A stretch of DNA of 64,000 nt from Pantoea sp. SOD02 (GTDB lineage Bacteria > Pseudomonadota > Gammaproteobacteria > Enterobacterales > Enterobacteriaceae): positions 3,658,001 through 3,722,000 of the forward strand of contig NZ_CP102604.1 of assembly GCF_024707505.1 (NCBI RefSeq). Direction: 5' to 3'. Position 1 is the first letter of the stretch, and each line of letters begins with the position of its first letter. The notes below the pieces were generated by a model, which saw only the letters and a program-made list of their open reading frames with translations, was not told the DNA's origin and ran no database searches. Position numbers and translations under genes: made by a program. Positions 58,182-64,000 of the stretch are shown one piece after another.

Positions 58182-58802
58182 TTACAGAATTTCCAGCAGC
58201 TCAACTTCGAAGATCAGGGTGCTGAATGGCGGGATAGAGGCGCCAGCGCCGCGCTCGCCGTAAGCGAGGTTGTGTGGAATCGCCAGTTCCCACTTGGAAC
58301 CGACTGGCATCAGCGTCAGCGCTTCGATCCAACCGGCGATTACGCCGCTAACCGGGAATTCTGCCGGCTCGCCACGTGCCACTGAGCTGTCGAATACGGT
58401 GCCATCGATCAGTTTGCCGGTGTAATGCACACGCACACGATCCTGACGTGAAGGGATTGGACCCTCGCCCTGGGTGATGACGCTGAACTGCAGACCGGTT
58501 TCGGTGCTGCTTACGCCTTCGCGCTGTGCGTTCTGCTCAAGGAAAGTCTGACCTTCTGCCGCCATCGCTTCTACACGCTCACGACGCACGCCTTCAGCGC
58601 GTTCGTGCACTTCACGCAGTGCGCGATGTACCACGTCAACCGGGACGGCCGGTGAGTTCCCTTCCAGCGCGTCGCGCAGTCCGGCGAGCAGTGCTTCTGG
58701 CTGCAGACCCTGCAGTCCAGACTCTTGCAGCTGCTGGCCTACCTGTAAACCGATACCGTAACTTGCTTGTGATTCGACGCTGTCGAATGAAGGGGTCGTC
58801 AT
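58182..58802 (-). CDS. fklB: FKBP-type peptidyl-prolyl isomerase FklB (FKBP22)
   Basis: A 206-aa protein, same size as E. coli FklB. N-terminal dimerisation helices (~1-80) precede the FKBP domain with [18 protein letters not shown] and [22 protein letters not shown]. Cytoplasmic chaperone/isomerase. Confidence 0.96.
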   Translation of the reverse strand: MTTPSFDSVESQASYGIGLQVGQQLQESGLQGLQPEALLAGLRDALEGNSPAVPVDVVHRALREVHERAEGVRRERVEAMAAEGQTFLEQNAQREGVSSTETGLQFSVITQGEGPIPSRQDRVRVHYTGKLIDGTVFDSSVARGEPAEFPVSGVIAGWIEALTLMPVGSKWELAIPHNLAYGERGAGASIPPFSTLIFEVELLEIL

Positions 58803-59018
58803 CTTGATTCCTTAATCCCGGAGAAAAATAGAACCGGCAGCATACCAGCGCGGGCGGCTGGCGTAAAATCTCACGCGCCGCAGATGACATTTCCCGGCGA
58901 AACGGAAACAATACAGCGGTCAAATTTTTCAATGCTGCCAGGCACTTCCTGTCAGCATTGCTCATACTATAGCTGTGGCGAGGTTTTCACCTGCCACCGT
59001 CGGAACAAGAGAGAATAC

Positions 59019-59672
59019 ATGGGCCAGATCGCCCCACGACGTCGCAGGACGCGCGCACCGCGTACTTTATTACCTTGGTTGCAACGTTGGCTGCAGCGCA
59101 TTCCGCGCAAAGCCGCCAGCGAGGAGGATTCACGAATGGCTTCCGATCACCCTTCCCGCGTTCCCGTCGCACTGCAGCGCGTCTGGCATTTGCTGGATGA
59201 TGTGCGCTGGATGGATCCGCTGCCCGCTTTGCATCGTCGCGGCATTGTTATTGCCCTGCTGGTGCTGCTGCTGGCATTTCTTTGGCCGAGCAGTACGCCG
59301 CAGTATCCGGTTGAGCGTCCGGCAGACACTAACGCTAAAGAAGTACCAATGCAGGCGGAGATTTACGATAACAATCAACAGCAGAACACGCCGCCGAAAA
59401 CCGATTCGCAGGGCGAATGGCGCACCTACAATGTGGCATCAGGCCAGACGCTGGCGCAGCTGTTCCGCGACAACAATTTGCCGGTGAATGATGTGTTTGC
59501 CATGGCGCGAGTCGAAGGTGATGGGCAGCCGCTGAGCGCATTGCAGAATGGTCAGCAGGTGAAGATTCGTCAGAACGCGCAAGGCGTGGTAACCGGTTTA
59601 ACGGTGGATGGCAGCAACGGTCCGGTGCTGTTTACGCGTCAGCCGGATGGCAGCTTTATCCGCGCTCAGTAA
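59019..59672 (+). CDS. ytfB: OapA/LysM-like cell-envelope protein YtfB
   Basis: A 217-aa protein: basic cytoplasmic N terminus, OapA N-terminal motif WMDPLPALHRRGI, one membrane helix (~85-100), and a C-terminal OapA/LysM-like glycan-binding domain (YNVASGQTLAQLFRDNNL ... QKVKIRQN type; here QQVKIRQNAQGVVTGL). E. coli YtfB localises to division sites and binds glycans. An alternative ATG at 59136, behind a strong GAGGAGG, would give 178 aa and match the E. coli N-terminal length. Confidence 0.87.
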   Translation: MGQIAPRRRRTRAPRTLLPWLQRWLQRIPRKAASEEDSRMASDHPSRVPVALQRVWHLLDDVRWMDPLPALHRRGIVIALLVLLLAFLWPSSTPQYPVERPADTNAKEVPMQAEIYDNNQQQNTPPKTDSQGEWRTYNVASGQTLAQLFRDNNLPVNDVFAMARVEGDGQPLSALQNGQQVKIRQNAQGVVTGLTVDGSNGPVLFTRQPDGSFIRAQ

Positions 59673-59683
59673 AACGCAGAAAC

Positions 59684-59713
59684 AAAAACGCCGGCGCAAG
59701 GCCGGCGTTTTCG
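59684..59713. terminator. Bidirectional terminator ytfB / rplI
   Basis: AAAAACGCCGGC-GCAA-GGCCGGCGTTTT hairpin between the convergent ytfB and rplI genes; T runs on both strands. Confidence 0.85.
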
Positions 59714-59728
59714 CATTACTGAGTGAAC

Positions 59729-60190
<462 letters not shown>

Positions 60191-60217
60191 TTAAAGTCGT
60201 TAATGGACAACTACCGA

Positions 60218-60767
<550 letters not shown>

Positions 60768-60773
60768 GTCGGA

Positions 60774-61245
<472 letters not shown>

Positions 61246-61302
61246 GCGAATCATTTAAAAAATGAAACACACCTCTGAATGCAGCTGAAAAATTGACGCG
61301 TA

Positions 61303-61331
61303 ATCATACTGGCGTCCTCGCGGAAACTCAA
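61303..61331 (-). promoter_or_regulatory. rpsF operon promoter
   Basis: On the minus strand TTGAGT (61326-61331) and TATGAT (61303-61308) are spaced by 17 bp, about 130 bp upstream of rpsF. The remaining 61332-61555 has no further recognised signal except the start region of the next gene. Confidence 0.65.
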
Positions 61332-61555
61332 GCGCACAATTCATCAAATGGCGACTATCGTGCCAGCTGATGCGACTTTTGTGCTATGTGAGATGCGTCA
61401 GAGAGTTAGCGAGCGTTTGATCAAATTCTCTGAACAAGGCGTTCAATGGGACGATCTGGCGGCAAGTTGGTTAAGAACTACACTATTTACAGGCGCAACG
61501 AATAATCCTATTTGCCGCGTCTGAGAGTGCAATCCCTGTGAGTCTGGAGTCGATT

Positions 61556-61762
61556 ATGAAAATGATCATTTTCGCCACTTTACTGGGTCTCTTCCTGTCT
61601 CCACCCGCTTTTGCCAGCTCCGCTGACTACGCGCAGCAGATGAGAAGTAACAGCAACGCGGCATCAGGCTATGTCTACGTTAATAGGTTGGATGCGCCTG
61701 CAAGCAGTAACCCAGTCAGTGCCAATACCAGCGCCGCCGAACGGTTGTCATCACAACTTTAG
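61556..61762 (+). CDS. Small exported protein of unknown function
   Basis: A 68-aa protein with a clear signal peptide (MIIFATLLGLFLSPPAFA-SSADYA). The mature ~50 residues are rich in Ser/Asn/Ala (SNSNAASGYVYVNRLDAPASSNPVS) without cysteine. GGAG lies 7 bp before the ATG at 61556. I do not recognise a family; it does not read like the BhsA/YjfN (DUF1471) proteins that stand nearby in E. coli. Confidence 0.6.
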   Translation: MKMIIFATLLGLFLSPPAFASSADYAQQMRSNSNAASGYVYVNRLDAPASSNPVSANTSAAERLSSQL

Positions 61763-61776
61763 TTCGGCAACTTAAA

Positions 61777-61816
61777 CGGGCTGGCGCCAATCACGCCAAC
61801 CCGCATTTTTTATAAA
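61777..61816 (+). terminator. Terminator after the small exported protein
   Basis: GGGCTGGCG-N7-CGCCAACCC type hairpin (one mismatch) is followed by a T6 tract. It overlaps the last codons of yjfP on the opposite strand. Confidence 0.6.
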
Positions 61817-62559
61817 TGGTGTTTAAAGAAACTGACCAGCGCCGTCAGGGCCGAAGGCGTGATTTTGTGGCCGATGTTCTTTTCGGAAAGCGCAGTCATC
61901 TGTTGATCGAGTTGCGCCTCGCCTAACGCTTTCTGCAGACGCGCCGTTTCGGCAAAGGGCACCACTTCATCCGCTTCGCCGTGCCACAGCAGCAAAGGTC
62001 GATTCGCCAGTTTCTCCAGTTGCTCGCTGGGATCGTACGGCGCCAGCGGCGCTAAACGCGCGGCAAAAGCCTCTTTCTGTTCTGGCGTACGCGCCACCAG
62101 CGGCGGAAACAGCGTATGACTCAGCTGCATGAAGTAGCCGGACCCCATTAAACACGCCACGCTGTGGATTTGCGGATAGCGCGCCATTGCGCCCAGCGCG
62201 GTCATGCCGCCCATCGAGGCTCCCGCCACGGCAAAACGCTCATCGGCAATCCAGTCGTTATCGCGCAGCACCTTTTCCAGCAACGGCACTTCATCGATGT
62301 TCTGTTTGAGGATCTCCCAGAAGTGGGTCATACGTGCATCGGTATCGCCGTTGTAGCGCGCGCCGTGCATGTCCGCATCGGGCATGATCACGCGGAAACC
62401 GGCCTGCGCCAGCGCCACGGCAAAGTAGCTGTAAACCTCTTTCGATGAGGTAAAACCGTGATAGAACAGCACCGTGGGTAAGCGCGCCTGGCGCTGCCCG
62501 GCCGGTGCTGCGTGAATACATTCGATGCCTGCCAGATTCTCCGTTGCCAACTCAATCAT
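61810..62559 (-). CDS. yjfP: Esterase/alpha-beta hydrolase YjfP
   Basis: A 249-aa alpha/beta hydrolase, same length as E. coli YjfP. Nucleophile elbow GASMGG (VAGASMGGMTALG), oxyanion YHGFTSS, and the catalytic Asp and His in LLLWHGEADEVVPF and GHKITPSAL. The start MIELATENL is 24 codons inside the longest ORF. A near-perfect Fur box lies 12 bp upstream, so iron control is plausible. Confidence 0.92.
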   Translation of the reverse strand: MIELATENLAGIECIHAAPAGQRQARLPTVLFYHGFTSSKEVYSYFAVALAQAGFRVIMPDADMHGARYNGDTDARMTHFWEILKQNIDEVPLLEKVLRDNDWIADERFAVAGASMGGMTALGAMARYPQIHSVACLMGSGYFMQLSHTLFPPLVARTPEQKEAFAARLAPLAPYDPSEQLEKLANRPLLLWHGEADEVVPFAETARLQKALGEAQLDQQMTALSEKNIGHKITPSALTALVSFFKHHL

Positions 62560-62570
62560 ACCGCCTCCAT

Positions 62571-62585
62571 TGAGAATGATTATCA
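62571..62585. promoter_or_regulatory. Candidate Fur box before yjfP
   Basis: TGAGAAT-G-ATTATCA matches the 7-1-7 Fur consensus TGATAAT-N-ATTATCA with one mismatch. It lies 12 bp upstream of the yjfP start and 133 bp upstream of the divergent chemoreceptor gene. Confidence 0.7.
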
Positions 62586-62655
62586 CTGGACTCAGTGTAA
62601 GCGCTGCCGGACAAAATGCGAGCCACTTCACATTAAGTTTGAATAATTTCTGCCC

Positions 62656-62682
62656 TAAACATTTAGCCCGCTTTGCCGTTGA
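62656..62682 (+). promoter_or_regulatory. Sigma-28-type promoter of chemoreceptor
   Basis: TAAA-N15-GCCGTTGA matches the FliA consensus TAAA-N15-GCCGATAA with the exact spacing and 6 of 8 bases in the -10. The start codon is 36 bp downstream. Confidence 0.65.
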
Positions 62683-62717
62683 TCTTGTACCCCTTCAATA
62701 ATCTCAAAAGGTACTTT

Positions 62718-64000
62718 ATGAAGCGTCTTTCTCTCAGCGCCATGGGTCTCGGAATCAAGCTGTCTGTATTGACGTCTTTGAGCGTGGCAATTGTGCTATT
62801 TACTCTGACCTTAACCCTGAGCCATAACGCGGCACGTCAGCTGGAGCAGCTGGCAACCGATGATATGCAGAATCAGGTGCAAGGCATTAATGAAATGGCC
62901 ACCATGTTCAACGCCACGCTGTCGGAAGAGGTGGCGAATTACACCAAACTGTTCCAAAGCTTCCTGCCAAAACGTTTTAGTCGCGACGACAGCGAACGTG
63001 TTCAGGTGGGCGAATTCAGCACGCCAACACTGCGAGCGGGATTGAAAACCCTCAACCTCGATCAAATCGCAGTGGATGATTTTCTCGATCGCACCGGTGC
63101 GGTATCCACCATCTTCGTGCGTGACGGCGAGGATTACATTCGTATCGCTACCTCGCTGAAAAAAGAGGATGGCAGCCGCGCGGTGGGCACCAAACTGGAT
63201 CGCAGCAGCGCTGCCTGGCGCAGCATCAATCAGGGCACGGTGTATCGCGGCCTGGCGACGCTGTTCGGCCATCGTTACATCACGCAGTATCAGCCGGTGC
63301 AGGATAGCAGCGGTACGGTGATCGCCATCCTGTTCGTCGGGGTGCAAATCGATGCGCAGTATGCGCTGATGCGCGACAAAGTGCTGGCGCGCCATCTTGG
63401 CGACAGCGGCACCTTCTCGGTTTTGAACGGTGCGCCGGGCAGCAGCCAGGGCCAATATCTGTTTGATCGTCACGCTGAAGGCAAACTGCCGCGCTGGGAT
63501 AACGCCACGCAGCAGCAACTACTTAGCCAGCCGAAGGGATTAGTGGCGGTTGAACTGGATGGCGAAACTAAACTGCTGGCGTGGCAGCAGTTGCCGGGGT
63601 GGAACTGGATTATCGCCGGTGAGGTGAGCCGTGCCAGCCTGCTGGCGCCGATCACACACAGCCGTAACCTGTTTATGACGATTGGGCTGGCGCTGGTGAT
63701 CGCTTTTGCCATGGGCTTTATGTGGTACAGCTGCCGCGCCATCACGCGTCCTCTGCAGCAGGTGATCCATCTGGCAGAACAGTACGCCGCCGGTAATCTG
63801 CAGGCACATCTCGACTCTTCACGTCGTGATGAGATTGGTCAGTTGGTCAACGCGATTAACGGCATTGGCGATGGGCTGGAGAAAGTGGTCAGTCAGGTGC
63901 GTTCGGCGGCGCGTGAAATCAGCAGCGGCACCGATACCATCGCCGCCAGCAGCTCCAGCATCAGCGAGCAGATTGGACGCCAGGCCAGCAGCGTGGAGGA
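62718..64000 (+). CDS. Methyl-accepting chemotaxis protein with Cache domain (partial)
   Basis: An open frame from ATG 62718 to the window end, 427 codons, with no stop. TM1 ~13-35, a large periplasmic sensor of Cache_3-Cache_2 fusion type (AVDDFLDRTGAVSTIFVRDG ... LFGHRYITQYQPVQD), TM2 ~312-334, HAMP ~336-390 and the start of the methylated helical bundle (ISSGTDTIAASSSSISEQIG). Ligand unknown; such sensors often bind organic acids or amino acids. The signalling tip is outside the window. ATG is preceded by AAAGGTAC. Confidence 0.9.
   Translation, partial: MKRLSLSAMGLGIKLSVLTSLSVAIVLFTLTLTLSHNAARQLEQLATDDMQNQVQGINEMATMFNATLSEEVANYTKLFQSFLPKRFSRDDSERVQVGEFSTPTLRAGLKTLNLDQIAVDDFLDRTGAVSTIFVRDGEDYIRIATSLKKEDGSRAVGTKLDRSSAAWRSINQGTVYRGLATLFGHRYITQYQPVQDSSGTVIAILFVGVQIDAQYALMRDKVLARHLGDSGTFSVLNGAPGSSQGQYLFDRHAEGKLPRWDNATQQQLLSQPKGLVAVELDGETKLLAWQQLPGWNWIIAGEVSRASLLAPITHSRNLFMTIGLALVIAFAMGFMWYSCRAITRPLQQVIHLAEQYAAGNLQAHLDSSRRDEIGQLVNAINGIGDGLEKVVSQVRSAAREISSGTDTIAASSSSISEQIGRQASSVE

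Noticed and set aside
62811..63518. A 235-codon minus-strand ORF at the right end
   Set aside because: It is antisense to the Cache chemoreceptor frame, which stays open to the window end and has clear domains.

Overview
The window is a chromosomal segment of a plant- or gut-associated enterobacterium. Gene content, the amino-acid sequences recalled for E. coli orthologues and gene order point to the family Erwiniaceae, most likely Pantoea or a close relative; the genus is inference. Nearly every gene has a recognisable Enterobacterales orthologue. No tRNA, rRNA operon, insertion sequence, prophage or CRISPR array was seen.

Layout. 1-7.5 kb: end of fadH, rlmG, ygjP, a ClC chloride channel, ygjR, the Mn riboswitch and alx, and sstT. 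7.5-14.5 kb: a complete hexuronate (galacturonate) module, with uxaC-uxaB-uxaA facing exuT and exuR, plus candidate ExuR operators. 14.8-19.1 kb: the yqjA-mzrA and yqjCDEK-yqjF-yqjG envelope/stress block. 19.3-22.1 kb: an alcohol dehydrogenase, an AraC-type regulator and the mdtJI spermidine exporter with a possible leader peptide. 22.5-29.2 kb: RNase P RNA (rnpB), rsmI, lpoA-yraN-diaA-dolP, yhaK and yhaJ. 29.4-36.9 kb: an accessory catabolic and transport cluster. 37-64 kb: a block matching the 95-96 min region of E. coli, from cybC, pmbA, darP, mpl, fbp and ppa, through ytfP-tamB-tamA, ytfL, ytfK, ytfJ, cysQ, cpdB, fklB and ytfB, to rplI-rpsR-priB-rpsF and yjfP. Two chemoreceptor genes, each with a sigma-28-type promoter, lie in it.

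The most interesting part is the minus-strand cluster at 29.4-36.9 kb. A stand-alone PRD protein, a small SFCGS glycine-rich protein, a DUF4312 protein and two polytopic membrane proteins (DUF4311, DUF4310) are followed by an amidohydrolase, a SelA/DgaE-type PLP lyase, a KDGP-type aldolase and a PRD/EIIB/EIIA transcription activator. The families are known in databases mainly by DUF names and, as I recall, by locus-tag names from Enterococcus and Aeromonas. The order suggests a phosphotransferase-like uptake system that feeds an N-acyl amino-sugar acid into deacylation, ammonia elimination and aldol cleavage to pyruvate and glyceraldehyde-3-phosphate. No experimental function is known to me. 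The cluster sits at the point where synteny switches between two distant E. coli map positions.

A second theme is a dispersed 20-bp palindrome (type GGTCGCCATGAATGGCGACC, often followed by CTAC). There are at least twelve copies, always between genes and mostly just after stop codons. Several copies carry paired base changes that keep the hairpin. Other non-coding signals include a structured leader before ytfL, two perfect operators before an XRE regulator, a near-perfect Fur box before yjfP, and the rnpB promoter lying across the rsmI stop codon.
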